Assembly: GCA_030568195.1 (NCBI GenBank)
Contig: JAJLTO010000022.1
Span: 62,001-126,000, forward strand
Length of the DNA: 64,000 nucleotides
From: Dipodascopsis uninucleata var. uninucleata
Lineage: Eukaryota > Ascomycota > Lipomycetes > Lipomycetales > Lipomycetaceae
Direction: 5' to 3'
Within the stretch, counting starts at the first letter, position 1; every line of letters begins with the position of its first letter. Positions 22,574 through 34,292 of the stretch are shown piece after piece. Under the pieces are notes generated by a model. It saw nothing but the letters and a program-made list of their open reading frames with translations, was not told where the DNA came from and searched no databases. The translations under genes and the position numbers were made by a program.

Positions 22574-24327
22574 CCTGAAATGTCAGCTATCGTGCCAGTT
22601 ATTGTAATATTTAAGGAAAATTCTATACAAGATTATCAAATACAGTGATTTGAATGCTATGTGAGTAGAATGCTCATCAGTCTCTTCAGCCGCAGCATTT
22701 TTGCAGCGTTCTATTACATGCGCCCTATTTATGAATCAATAGATGAGTAATTTAGGCTACGTAGCATGCCCTCAATTTGATATTTAGAAATCTGGTATTT
22801 GTACTGCAGCAAGCAATTTGCGAAACCTAAGTTGTAATTTTGTATGTTAAAGAGTATCAAGGCTTTAATGCTGAAAAAAAGATCATAGTATTTAAAGTTA
22901 TACGTTTATATTTAGACGAACATACAAGAAACTCTATTCAGAGAGTAAGAATCTAGATCGCTTTGCTCCTATAGTTGTAGAGATCGTCTTTATATCGCCA
23001 CATTAGTGCATCAGCGGTTCCATTTCTTCTCGAGTCATCTAAGGGAGTAGCCGCTTGGTATAGTAGGTTTACAAAAGAGTATATAGAATATGCACCACCA
23101 CCGACTATTGTTGTTGCCGATGCCGTACTTTCACAAATACTATTGGTATGCCGTACTGACATACCTTGAGGCTATTGCAGCACTATTTGTCAATCTCTGC
23201 GCTCTCTGCTAGATATCTAAATAAAAGACTAACGATTGCAATTATAGCTTTGAAGAGGAATTTCGTAAATACCAGTAATATCTCGTAGCGAAACTATCTT
23301 AACTGCACTAGGGAAATCGCAAATAAAAAAACCTCAGGAGCGTCAATGGCAATGACTTCGAGCATTATGGCGAGCACCACGTCACATTGTACTCGAAAAT
23401 ACTCCGTAGAATTTTTCAATCCTGAATATTCCTCATGGTGATTGGATTTACATAGGCACCAGCAGGTGCATTTACAACTTTGGGAGGTCGCTGGCTCTTC
23501 GCCAACTGTGGGCTACTGCTAACAATCAACGGGAAGCACAGCGACACCACAAAAGCTGGGAAGTGGAGTCCTTCGTTTTCTAAAACAAAGGTACTTCGAT
23601 AAGCTTGTACGTCACGAAAGCTCGTGAAATTAAACACGCTCTTCTATGAGAATTTCGCACTGAAAGCCAGAAGACTAATATTCTAGTATTTTATATCATG
23701 ACAAACTTGATCGATTCCTTTTATGTACTGATATAGCATTTGATGAATGGACTTGCTGTACTCGCATTGGTCGCCTTAAACTCGCTAATTATGCGCTCCT
23801 TATGATCGATAGTGAAGGATACCGTAGTTTATTAATACATGGTGAATATACATTTATAAAATCCTTTGTAGTTACAAGCGTTTCTTACCTCTAGCACTGC
23901 GATAAAGATGGCTTGAGATAGTGCTGGGCGTCTTTTCAAACGTCCATTGTACCTTAAGGAGGCAATGCCCGTCCTAATCTTGTTGCCGCAGAGATGTTTT
24001 TGACTGCTTCACCTCGATCAGGTCTCAAGCATATATATTTTAAATCCGCATAGCTCGAGAGCTCTGACTTTTATAGTGACAAATTATTAATGTGGCAAGA
24101 ATAGTGAGAGTGGGAGTGTTTGCGCATAAGGCTGACTCATACTTTAACCAGTAGTGCCTCAACGACACATGTAAGATGGATTTTATTTAAGATGTCTATT
24201 TCCTGCACGATCACTGGATCAATTTATCAACTATCAACTGTCAACTGTCAACTGTCAATTCTATTGTGTTGACTACTACGGAACAATAATCTTCTAGATA
24301 TATAAAATTTTTCCGCCCTGACTTAAT
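22574..24327. other. Intergenic, no firm gene
   Basis: 1.75 kb. Two short minus-strand frames (22953-23162 and 23416-23637) contain plausible-looking peptides but no motif, no reliable splice linkage and no known family. A minus-strand stretch near 23880-23990 is also coding-like but unassigned. Treated as unannotated. Confidence 0.4.
24227..24260. repeat. Heptamer tandem repeat (TCAACTG)
   Basis: Five near-perfect copies of a 7-base unit, TCAACTA then TCAACTG, ending in a diverged copy. It lies about 70 bases upstream of the GFA gene start and may influence its promoter. Confidence 0.85.
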
Positions 24328-24738
24328 ATGCAGCGTTCAAAACTGTCCGGGGGATGTGAGTGCGGCGCCTGCCGTTATGAAATCTGCGGCAACCCATACA
24401 CTACTGTTATATGCCATTGTAAAAGCTGCCAGCGACAATCAGGTAGCGCGTTTGGAACTTCTCTTTTATTTGAATCCACATGCTTCCGAATGACACAAGG
24501 AAACACGCGAGAGTTCCGCCGACAAAGCGACTCTGGTGCCGTGATGCATGGATTTTTCTGTCCGAGCTGTGGCACTCGTTTGTACAATAAGTCGTCAACT
24601 ACTGCGGGTCGGGTGATTGTAAAAGGAGGAACTCTTGATGATACGTCGAGTATTTTTCCATTGAGGCAATTATGGGTTGCAGAAAAACAGCCTTGGCTCG
24701 AACTCCGCGATGTTCCGCATTATTTCAAGCAGACCTAG
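24328..24738 (+). CDS. GFA-domain (CENP-V/GFA family) zinc protein, 136 aa
   Basis: Small protein of the glutathione-dependent formaldehyde-activating family, a broad fungal group of mostly unknown substrates. The zinc ligands are all present: CxC near residue 10 (GGCECGACRY), CHCKSC near 30, and CPSC near 77. The typical SGSAFG and GFFCPSCGTRLY segments are also present, as is VKGGTLDD. The length is standard for a single GFA domain. No introns. The family fold binds zinc and may act on a small thiol conjugate; the real substrate here is unknown. Confidence 0.9.
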   Translation: MQRSKLSGGCECGACRYEICGNPYTTVICHCKSCQRQSGSAFGTSLLFESTCFRMTQGNTREFRRQSDSGAVMHGFFCPSCGTRLYNKSSTTAGRVIVKGGTLDDTSSIFPLRQLWVAEKQPWLELRDVPHYFKQT

Positions 24739-27128
24739 CTTCTTCTAATTACTCGACTCCTGATTTTATATATGGCTCTCACGCGCGGCTTTAAGACTGC
24801 ATGTAAAGCTTTATACTCAGTACTAATATGAAAAAGACTTGAAACTTTTATAGAGTAGCGAAACAGACGTTCTGAGCGCCTTGTATAAGGGCGCTCGCGA
24901 AATCGGATCAAGGTCGTCTGAGTTCAAGGGTTAGTATAAAAATTAGGCAGAGTGTCGGAAAATATTGCTCACGCTTTCAGATATAGCGGAAAAGAGCGGT
25001 TATAAAAAGTAAAAGAGTTTTTAAATCGAGCTTAACATAAATAAGAGTTAATTAATCCATAAAAGTTTAGCGGAGAGTTCATAGACCCGAAGAATTTTCA
25101 GCACCATAGAGCACCATAACTAACCACTAGCAAAGATCTTCTTATAATGTTCATGGCATCACAGCTAACCATGGCCTGCTTAAAATTGCCGCGAGAGATA
25201 GATAAACTGGTAGACTAGTAAGAACATGATAGAATCGATGAATGCGTAGCACTAAGTGGGCATCTATCAGAAGTGTTCAGTTATCTAAAACATATGGGCA
25301 GCTTCTGTATAATCTTATTTCTCACAGGAACATACCACAAGTTCAGCCATATATTTAGCACATCCGGTATTAATCATAGCCTTGGCGGAATTTGAGCCTC
25401 TTTGGAAGTACTCATATATTTTCGTAAAACATGCCGAATCATATCGCTTAGGACCTGCAGCGACATATTGGAAGAGTATTACTATCTAAGCTTAAATTCA
25501 GAGCGATTCAGGACCGCCCGTAGAATGGATATCCTGTAAAGTCAAGCTCTACAAGAGAGATAGGCTTTTTCGTTCGTTATGGCGTGAGCGGATTGACTGC
25601 AAGACTGATTTTGTCTATAACAATGGAACCATCTCCCGTTAATTGCCGTCACTATATGATGATATTTGCGTATCAGATTATCCACCAACCATCTGTTACT
25701 GGAGACGAATATGCTGCTGAGTCAAATCTTGATTATACCTGTAAAATATTATCTAGTCTTGTTGGATAAGCTCTCTGATGGTTTACGACCAATTTGCAGG
25801 CTGTGTTAGGCCATGGTCTTGGCAGGAGCGGTATTGCTTGGAACCCCCCACCGTTATATAGGGCCTAGACTTCTCAGCAGTAATTATTTGAAACTTATGT
25901 AAACTACTTGTCTAGAGATTAGTATTAAGACCAGACCGCGTTTGTCGAGCGAAAGATTTAAAATTTAGTTTGGTAGGACACAATGTCGTCGAGAGATGTC
26001 AAAAGTATAGATTATCAATCAGGCAATGATAAAGTAGATAACTTTAGGAAACGTGTAATAGGAGATTTTCTGCACACCAATTTTAGTAAAATTTAGATCT
26101 TTTAGATAACGTAATTAAGCAACAGCCATAAGCAGGAACATCAACCTGCCAAGTCCTACTAAACCGCCGTCTTATGCACTATAAATTTGAACTCAAGACT
26201 GAACTATGTTTCTCAGCTATATCGTTTAACCTTGTTTGAGCTAGTAAATATGATAGGTGACGCTTGTATTCTTATTAGTTCTCTTGCTAATTTTTATTCT
26301 TTGTAGCCAAAGTTGCTTAGCAGTCTTAGCACTCTTGAATGAATCACACAATATAGAGGATAGGGCCAAGATAATATCAAGTTCAAATGGCTTCCGAATA
26401 CTAGAGTATCAGTCCCGTTGGATAAGGAATAATCCGCCGAAAACCCTTCGTTGCTGCAACAAGTATTACGATACAAGCATGAAGTTTTATTGATATCGTT
26501 ACTGTGCTGGAACACTAATTCGAAATGAAATGCCAATACCACTCTCTCAACTGGCCGGATACGACGGCAAAGTTTTCTGCACTGCAGAATTGACTGCCAA
26601 ATTTTTTTCTGGATTTTCTTCTTAAACGCAAATTGTATACTTAAGAAAATCTGTTCTAACTTTATAGTACATGGTGGTTGTAAAAAAATTAGGTTTGATT
26701 TCGCGACAGCATACAGATGTTTATTCATGACGGGAAGTGAATTTCGAGACATGTAACAGCGAATTACAAGATCTGATATATAAACAATGGTCTAGATTCT
26801 TTAAAATTAGAGTAGAATTTAGCTTTATTATAGTTTTTTATTGCTTTGTTCGTAGTGGACTGTGGACTATATCTATATTTCGCGAAAAGCCAAATCAGTA
26901 CAGTCTTAGGGATAATTTTATGAGAACAGTTCTATAGGAAATATGGTCATAAAATGAGAGATATAAATAAGCAGTGTATTTGCTTTATTCTTGAATTATC
27001 AATGAACTGAAATCTGCTGCAAGAAGCATTAAAAAATTAGACTGTAGGAACTGTACTATCTCGAATTGGAAAGCACTGGAGACGGGCACTTATACATTTT
27101 GGAGAGAGCACACATATAGTCTACAGCA
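24739..27128. other. Gene-poor stretch before the ferric reductase
   Basis: 2.4 kb without a supportable gene. A 61-aa frame at 25584-25769 and a hydrophobic frame at 26257-26493 (starting at GTG) were examined and not accepted. The ferric reductase promoter should be in the last few hundred bases. Confidence 0.5.
24874..24896. repeat. Inverted repeat, GAGCGCC stem
   Basis: GAGCGCC and GGCGCTC form a perfect 7-base stem around a 9-base loop. It lies about 135 bases after the GFA stop and could mark its 3' end region, but fungal genes do not use hairpin terminators. Function unknown. Confidence 0.6.
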
Positions 27129-29364
27129 ATGTATGGATTCACTGCGCTGTTATGTGTCATATTGACACTGAAATTGCAAGGTGTCTTGGGTATAAAGAAA
27201 GATGGATGTCGATACCATTGTTTCTATGCTGCATATGATGTTTCTACTGAGATTTGCCCCGACGACTCCTTTGATGAGGAGGCAGACTATTACTCTGGTT
27301 ACAAGCTCTTTGCTCAGTGTGCCTGTCCAGATCCTATTTATTCGGAGACATACGCAATGTGTGTTCAATATTGTGAACCGTCAGTTCAAGAGGGGGCTTG
27401 GAATTACTGGGATAAGTTGTGCTCAAAGGCCGGAACAATACTTGATAAAAGTTATTCCGAATATTTAGCAGAAGGGATGGTTTCATATATTTGCGAACAA
27501 AACTATACTGACGGAGCAAACGCTACTGTCCCTATTCTTCAGAATAGGACAGATCTTCTCCTGGATATACACGCAGAAGATGCATGGGACATTAATTTCT
27601 ATCTCTCATCATACTTTGGAAATATCTACTTGGTTTACTGGGGTGTCTTTTTGATAACTTCGTTTATTAGGAACGTATATGTCAGATTCATGAAAAAGAG
27701 AGGAGGAAATAATCGCGTGAATAAACTCTGGGGTTTGATCAAGCGCTACTTTTTAGTTTCGTCATTATTCAATGGACGACATTTAACAAAGATTAAGCTT
27801 GGTAGTGTAGCTATAGGTGTCATGCCTCTCAGATGGCAAACTATTATGGCCTGGGGATTCTGCTCTCTTAGCGTTGTATTCTTGTTTTCCGGAAACGACT
27901 TCTTTGTTGGTGACCCTTATTATAAGAACGTCAACAGACAACACGTTGGATACATTGACACACGAGCTGGCCATTTCGCCAATATAATACTACCCCAGAT
28001 ATATTTTTTCGGATCAAGAAATAATATTCTGATGGTGTTGTGCAATTGGTCTTTCGATACATTCAATATTCTTCACAGATGGACTGGTAGATGGTTTATT
28101 ATATACGTTGCGCTCCATGGATGGCTGCTTTCAATGGTAACGCTGAGAAATGCTGGCCAAGCAGACTACATTGATTACTTTTGGCATACACCTGAAATTG
28201 ATTATGGCATTGGGGTTAGTATAAAAATATTTTTAACCATAGAATTCTTATCTGATTTTAATAAAATTTTCCCACTAGGCCGCATTTGTCACTGGATTTA
28301 TGATTTTGAGTGGTATATACTCATTCAGGCACTATTTCTACGAAATATTTTTATGGTTCCATATTGCGGGATCAATAACAATACTACCTCTGATTTACTA
28401 TCATATTCAATGGGGTGGAGGAGATGTTCACTATATTTGGGCTACCATCGCACTCTGGGGCTTTGATCGTGTTGTTAGAGTGTGCAGAATTCTTTATTTC
28501 GGTGTGGGTATGAAGGCAGACGCCAAAGTTGTGGGGGACGCAACTTATCTAGAAGTTAATCTCTCGCGGAAATACAAGCCACAGCCAGGTCAGTATGCAT
28601 TTTTGTATGTGATGCGCCATAACTTTTGGGAGTCACATCCATTTAGTGTAATGTCGGAGCGAGATGGTAAATATATATTTGTTGCGAAGAGACATCACGG
28701 TATGACTGGTAAGCTTCATTCGAGAATTTCAAATGCATCGGAGAAGTCGGATAAGGTCAGTGTATGGATTGAAGGATGGTATGGTCAGCCATATCCTTTA
28801 GATAAATATGACACAGTGCTTCTCGTTGCTGGAGGAATAGGAATAACAGCAATGTGGTTTGCATGCTCAACCCTAAAGGCCAAAAATATCAGCGGTCAGC
28901 GAATAATTCTTTATTGGGTGGTGCGATCTGGCGAATCGCTTAAGTGGGCCGAAGAAGAACTCAAAGGACTCTCTAAGATGGGCGGAAATTCTATTGAAAT
29001 AAATATCTATGTGACGTCACAAGACTACACTGTCAAAGATATAAGCGCCGATCCAGATTTAAGCAGCGACCAAGATGCGGAGAACAGTTTGAATTTTGAT
29101 ATAGAGGAGGGAAAGAGCAAAGACGTTATAGATGCTATTGGTCAGGCGAATGGATCGAAGGAAAAGGACAGAATCTCAATCAATTATGGTGAGAAGCCCC
29201 ACATCCAACACGTTATCCATGATACAGCATCAAATGCTCCCAGCTCAGTTGCTGTATTTGCTTGCGGGCCCGGATCTCTCGCGGATGCTTGTCGCCATGC
29301 TGTTGCTGAGATCAGCGATACGTACAACATCGACTACTATGAAGATTCCTTTTCGTGGGCCTAA
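27129..29364 (+). CDS. Ferric/cupric reductase (FRE family), two exons, 723 aa
   Basis: Plasma-membrane metalloreductase that passes electrons from NADPH through FAD and two hemes to extracellular metal. Exons are 27129-28214 and 28279-29364, with a 64-nt phase-0 intron (GTTAGT donor, CACTAG acceptor). A signal peptide covers residues 1-21, followed by a Cys-rich extracellular region. Heme ligands form two His pairs 14 residues apart: H316/H330 and H390/H404. FAD binding is marked by HPFSVMS near 482, NADPH binding by GGIGIT near 547 and CGPGSL near the C-terminus. All core parts are present. An acidic insert lies within the NADPH domain (about 620-660). Iron regulation is expected but no site was verified. 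Confidence 0.92.
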
Positions 29365-31027
29365 GCGGAAGACTACACTTTTTTTTTGGTATTATGCTAT
29401 ATGTATATGTAGGGTAGTTGGGATTTAGATTCTGTGATTCACTTTATCAAGTAGAAATCATGTGCCCTTCAATAACCTGTTTGTGTCGATTAATTAATAC
29501 AGAGCCATATGCTATTATATACTACCAAGAAAGACGACGTTTACGCAAATAAATCTTCCAGTAGATAAGAATGCATCTTGCGCACCAAATATCAAGCAGT
29601 TTACAGCGGATACAGCACTAGAAGGATGTAAATCAAAAATATTTCTCAGAACACCTTCACAGGACTATACGACCAAAAAAAGTGGAGCATCAGATGCCTT
29701 CTTGGTAAGCGCAATAGTCAGACTGATACGCCAATGATTGGACATAACGTTCGCACTACCTGGTTCCGTACAATCCCTCGCTATATATAGGGCTTACCAG
29801 GAAAGCATGCAAAGACACCCTCCAAAGACACCATCCAAAGAAACCAAGCACCCAAAGAAAAAATATAACACAGGAGAAAAATTCCTTAGAAAAAAATTTT
29901 CACAAGAAAGCCTTCAAAGCGAGCAGGCTGCGCAGGACTCCTTGACCAACAAACATGTGCGCGCTCTCACGCAGGAAAGCCACCTAACTTATAATAAATG
30001 TGAGAAGTGGGCGTAGGTGTAGGGCTAGGTTTATGCATGAGGGAGCAGTAAATCTCATCAGTGAAAAATTTTCGACGAGAGAAAGTGTGATGTCAAACTA
30101 GGCGGAGATAGCGCGCGAAGGAGGTTGGATGGAAATAGCAAGTCGCTACATTTAGGGTAACTATTTTTTTTGAAAGCAGCACAAGGAATCGTTTGCTGGC
30201 GTGAAGCCAATAGGAGCATTAGGGTTAGAGGGACGCTGTTAAGAATTTAAGTTTGAGGACGGCAAATATGTCCACCAATTTATAGTATGTGCTACCATGC
30301 CCCGCCTTTAGCCGATTCAACGGAAAGCTACTTTCTAGTTCCCAAGCCTTTAGTTGCTGAAGCGCAGCGTGCAGCACCGCTTGTGCTATTCGACACAGAA
30401 TATGAAAAAGTGGGATAGCGAAATACAGATATTAGCAGGCACGTAGAGCGACGACGATAGAACAGTCACATAATATGCAAATAACAGAACTATGAGCGGT
30501 GTAGTCCAGTTCTGACGCTGATCTTTTAACTGGGCAACGATTGGCTAGCGGAGAGTTGACAGAAGAAGGTTTATGGACAGAAGATCTTGCCTCAGGACAA
30601 ATAGCACTTCAACGTCACCGCGGGAAAACTTCGCGATAACTTCGGTGAAATAGAATGCCACTAGTGTTAAGGTTTCTACATGTTCCTAACTTAAATGTAC
30701 TATTCTAGCTAAGCTAGCTTAACTAAAATATGAGGAAACTGAGAAAAATGAGTAAATCGCACTTGTATTCACCAAATAAATCTAGCTACATCGTGAATGC
30801 AAACCATTTGTCCCGCTAAAGAACATAAGCCTCTTTTCCACTCAACCCAATCCAAAGGTTATTCGCCTTGGCACGGCATAACGAAAGCAAATTTGATTGT
30901 ACTCGTTTTAGCTAATAAAATTTTCGCTACTACCACCTCCAGAAAAACGGTCTTCGCACCATCAACCCCGCCAGCCACTATCACCACTAAGGTCTGCTCA
31001 ACTTGAGACTACAAATCAGTATCTCGT
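29365..31027. other. Convergent gene-poor region
   Basis: 1.66 kb between the stops of the ferric reductase and GH32 genes. Lysine-rich frame 29738-30016 and frame 30797-31006 look like chance. Some G-rich patches near 30000-30240 occur, including a single TTAGGGTTAG. No gene supported. Confidence 0.5.
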
Positions 31028-33103
31028 TTATTTCCACGACGATGCCACAGGATAGACCTCAATAGAGATGTCCTTGAATGTGCCAACGGAGAAGAGGGAT
31101 ACGTCAGTGCTCGCATCCGACGGAAATATCTGAGCCGTAATAACGGATTCTCCGCTACCTCCAAAAACCTCGACTGAAGACCAGTCGAGTAAGATGCGCA
31201 TCTGAACATAACCCCCACTTTGGGGAACTAGTGGAGCGTAATAAACTCCGGGGAAGGAAGAACTAAAAGAAACATCGCCCGAGTTACTGCGATCAACAAA
31301 CATGCTGGATGTTGCAAAATCGTAGCCAATTATTGACTTTTGCGACTTCTTGTTCGTTCTAACCTCAACTCCGAATGTTCCAGTTGCTTTTGACGTGGCT
31401 GCTTTGAATTTGATGGTGATATCTAGCGCTTTACCACTTACAGGAAGAGTAAGATTTTTATTGGAAATGCGAGACCACGAATTATGGTAGGATGGCTTGC
31501 GTGGCTCCAGCGACGATATAGACACTGGCTTTTGGAGCAAGCGGGTTTCGCCATTGACAGTACCAAGAGTAAACAAGCGAGGAATAGACATGGCGCTTCG
31601 CCACGGATAGGTGGGGATATCTGCTCCATAGGCCCAGTCACTCATCCATCCGATTGCTATACGCTCATACTTTGATAAGCCGTTGTAGGAAGAGGCGGCA
31701 TAGAAGTCGGGTCCATGGTCCACCCAATTAGCCTCAGGTGGTAGCGAACTGTTCGAGAATACAATGTCGCCGACCTGCAAGTGACCATAACCACCAGTCG
31801 CTGTATCTACGATTTCAATATGAGCGGACTTGCCTGCAAGGTCACTGACATCCCAGCTATCCCATACGATGCCGCCACCACTTACGCCAGTGGCAGTCCT
31901 GACAACTGCGCTGTTCACTATGAGATTTATCGTAGTCTCGGAGTCTTCAGTTGTGTTGTAAGTTGTCGCATTATATGGATTATAGCAACATCCAAACTGA
32001 AACATGATGTATTGACTTGACACAATGAAAGAGCGTGACGATAGAGTTCCTACGGTTGCATCAGCGTTTTGCAATGTCAATACAGTTCCATCAACTGGCC
32101 CCTGCCCAACAAGGTCACCTGTTGCGGTCCAGCCAGCAGCGGCAAAAGTTGACGCAGACCAATCCTCAAATACGTAGCTATCTGCGGATGGTTCTTGAAC
32201 ATAGACATTGTCACTATCAGGTACAAAAGTTGTGCCGTTGAATGTGCCAACCACGTACTGCGTAGCTGAGCCCAATCTGTCAGGAACGGCAGGTCCGCCA
32301 GGATTGATACCTATCATCACTACCCATTTCTCATGTCCCTTCTTCCCGTCAACGAGAAGCGGGAATAGACCTGGGCACTCCCACTGGCCGCCAACTGCGT
32401 TTACCGGGCCAAACTCACTAACGTTTTCCCAGTTCTTTAAATCTTTAGAAACATAGATCAGTAGCTTATGGAGATTAGCTAGTGAAGCGACCATTACCCA
32501 TTTGGATGATTCTTCGTGCCAAAATACGAAAGGGTCACGAAAGTTTTCATACTGGTCAGCATACTGCTCAGGTGGGGTCAAGATCACGGGATTACCAGAG
32601 AACTGAGTCCACGTAATTCCTTCATCTGTGCTATAAGCAATTGACTGAGATTCCTGATTGTTCAGGACTTTCTTCTTATTGCCTAACGTGAGATCTTGAA
32701 CAAACTGAGAAGTGAAAATGCTCACCAAAGGTGGCTTATTCTTTGTACCAAAGCCACTTGTTCGACTAGCATCAGAAACTGCGCTTCCGGAATAGATCAT
32801 TTCGGTCAAAGCACCGGATGAATCGTGCTCTGCCTTCATGGCAATTGGCTTTTCAGTCCAGTGAATCAGATCACTACTAGTGGCATGACCCCAAGACATG
32901 TTTCCCCAGGTAATTCCATCGTAGTTGTACTGATAGAATAAATGGTACACTCCCTTATGGTACAACAGTCCGTTTGGATCATTCATCCAATTTTTTTGAG
33001 GACTATAATGAAACTGAGGACGGTAAATCTCATTGTACTTCTCCTTAGCGGCAGCTAGAGAAGCCGCAAAGAATGCGAAGGTAGCAAACACAGTATAAAG
33101 CAT
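31028..33103 (-). CDS. Secreted GH32 fructosidase (levanase/inulinase/invertase type) with inserted domain, 691 aa
   Basis: Glycoside hydrolase that releases fructose from fructans or sucrose outside the cell. A signal peptide spans residues 1-19. The three GH32 catalytic motifs are present: WMNDPNG with nucleophile D42, FRDP with D190, and WECPG with acid/base E242. A domain of about 145 residues (312-455) is inserted before the HGPDFYA propeller strand. It reads GWTATGDLVGQGP, SSRSFIVSSQYIMFQFG, IVWDSWDVSDLAGKSAHIEI and ATGGYGHLQVGDIVF, the lectin-like insert known from many exo-levanases and bacterial fructanases, and absent from yeast Suc2. The C-terminal beta-sandwich ends with DWSSVEVFGG. 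Single exon. It is divergent from a sugar transporter. Exact substrate cannot be told. Confidence 0.92.
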   Translation of the reverse strand: MLYTVFATFAFFAASLAAAKEKYNEIYRPQFHYSPQKNWMNDPNGLLYHKGVYHLFYQYNYDGITWGNMSWGHATSSDLIHWTEKPIAMKAEHDSSGALTEMIYSGSAVSDASRTSGFGTKNKPPLVSIFTSQFVQDLTLGNKKKVLNNQESQSIAYSTDEGITWTQFSGNPVILTPPEQYADQYENFRDPFVFWHEESSKWVMVASLANLHKLLIYVSKDLKNWENVSEFGPVNAVGGQWECPGLFPLLVDGKKGHEKWVVMIGINPGGPAVPDRLGSATQYVVGTFNGTTFVPDSDNVYVQEPSADSYVFEDWSASTFAAAGWTATGDLVGQGPVDGTVLTLQNADATVGTLSSRSFIVSSQYIMFQFGCCYNPYNATTYNTTEDSETTINLIVNSAVVRTATGVSGGGIVWDSWDVSDLAGKSAHIEIVDTATGGYGHLQVGDIVFSNSSLPPEANWVDHGPDFYAASSYNGLSKYERIAIGWMSDWAYGADIPTYPWRSAMSIPRLFTLGTVNGETRLLQKPVSISSLEPRKPSYHNSWSRISNKNLTLPVSGKALDITIKFKAATSKATGTFGVEVRTNKKSQKSIIGYDFATSSMFVDRSNSGDVSFSSSFPGVYYAPLVPQSGGYVQMRILLDWSSVEVFGGSGESVITAQIFPSDASTDVSLFSVGTFKDISIEVYPVASSWK

Positions 33104-33219
33104 GATATACTTCGAATGCCGTCAGCTGTCTTTGTAGCGTTTTCTATTTTTGTGATATGGCTTTTTTTTGGCCCGTACTACAGTGAAGACGACGCCTTTT
33201 TATCAGCGATTGTGGTGAA

Positions 33220-33238
33220 CGGAAACGGACTGGCTCCG
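33220..33238. promoter_or_regulatory. CGG triplet cluster, candidate Zn2Cys6 binding site
   Basis: CGG at 33220-33222 and 33226-33228, then CCG at 33236-33238, giving CGG-N7-CCG with an extra direct CGG. It lies about 120 bases upstream of the GH32 ATG. Zinc-cluster activators typically bind paired CGG triplets, and such a factor is encoded nearby. Inference only. Confidence 0.4.
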
Positions 33239-34052
33239 CTCGCCGCTAGCCAGTAGTTTTACAGCTCCGTTGGAAAGGTCATCTGCTACGCGGGTGATAT
33301 GCATATGCAAAAGTGGGTCGGAACGAGAGAATAATTTGCGGCCGATAGCTTCGGATGCGCTTGTAGAGGATGATTCCATAGAATTGAGGAGGCCTTCGAT
33401 TAACACCTTTGTTGAGTTTTGAGCGGTTACCTAAAAGGACGTTTTGAGATAAGAGGACGTCCTGAGATAAAAGAACTTTGCAGGCATCAACACTCGTATA
33501 ACTTATTCAACTTAGAAGGTGTAGATGTTTATTGGCTGGTAAGCTATAAATGAGGGGTTGGACTACTCGCTGGCGTAGGACAACTAATGTTCCTAGTTGC
33601 TAGCTCCAGGGATGGTTTATCTTAACAAAAGGCAATAGTAGCTTTCTCTGGAGCTAATTTACCTAAAATCAATCCCCACAGATTGCTTTAAGTTGTATTT
33701 TGCAATTTCTGTTAAAATAGTCACATTCATACCATGAAGCTACTAGAGATAAGTGAGACAAATGGTTCAAAATCTCCATGTTGACTGACTATTATGTTCA
33801 GAATATACTTTATGCTTCTTTAATTATGGTGCTTAACTATATCGCCGAAACTTGGGGCGGCCCACAGAATAAATATCTCCAGTTCGAGTTAGATGTTCTT
33901 CATCGCCGTCGACTGTAAGACTCAATATGCTATCTGTACGTATATGTCGAATCATAGTAGCTGAAGTTTTACTTCTTCATTTGAGTAGACTGGAAATAGA
34001 GTGTGATCCAGTTTATTTCTTATTCATATTTTTAGCAATACAGCTACATCAG

Positions 34053-34063
34053 CCCCGCATTTT
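34053..34063 (-). promoter_or_regulatory. Mig1/CreA-like site upstream of sugar transporter
   Basis: On the minus strand the sequence is AAAAATGCGGGG: a GCGGGG core with an AT-rich 5' flank, as in yeast Mig1 sites. It is about 230 bases upstream of the transporter ATG. Confidence 0.45.
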
Positions 34064-34292
34064 TCCCCTCCCCGTTGCGTGATAAACGGGAATGCATCAT
34101 CAGACGCATCCATCAGCTCTGGGTCTTCCGAACAAGCGCGAAATATTAGTGGAGGGGGCTCAGAGTTAGATCTATACCCCTCAAATATTGATGACAAATG
34201 CTTGAGTTTCGCGCATACTTATATCATTGGCTGTTTCTCGCTTCAACATACAGGACACCAATCATCGACAGTAAAAGAAATAGCGCTTCAAG

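Larger units (their letters stand above)
33104..34292. promoter_or_regulatory. Divergent promoter of GH32 and sugar transporter genes
   Basis: 1.19 kb between the GH32 start (minus) and the transporter start (plus). It holds the CGG-type and Mig1-like sites listed separately. Short frames here (33203-33406, 34079-34396) are not genes. Confidence 0.6.

Noticed and set aside
22953-23637. Small two-exon gene on the minus strand
   Set aside because: The two frames could not be joined by a convincing intron and match no known protein.
29738-30016. 92-aa lysine-rich frame
   Set aside because: Opens at TTG rather than ATG and shows only A-rich-derived lysines; no family recognised.
30219-30228. 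TTAGGGTTAG telomere-like motif
   Set aside because: Occurs only once; not an array.
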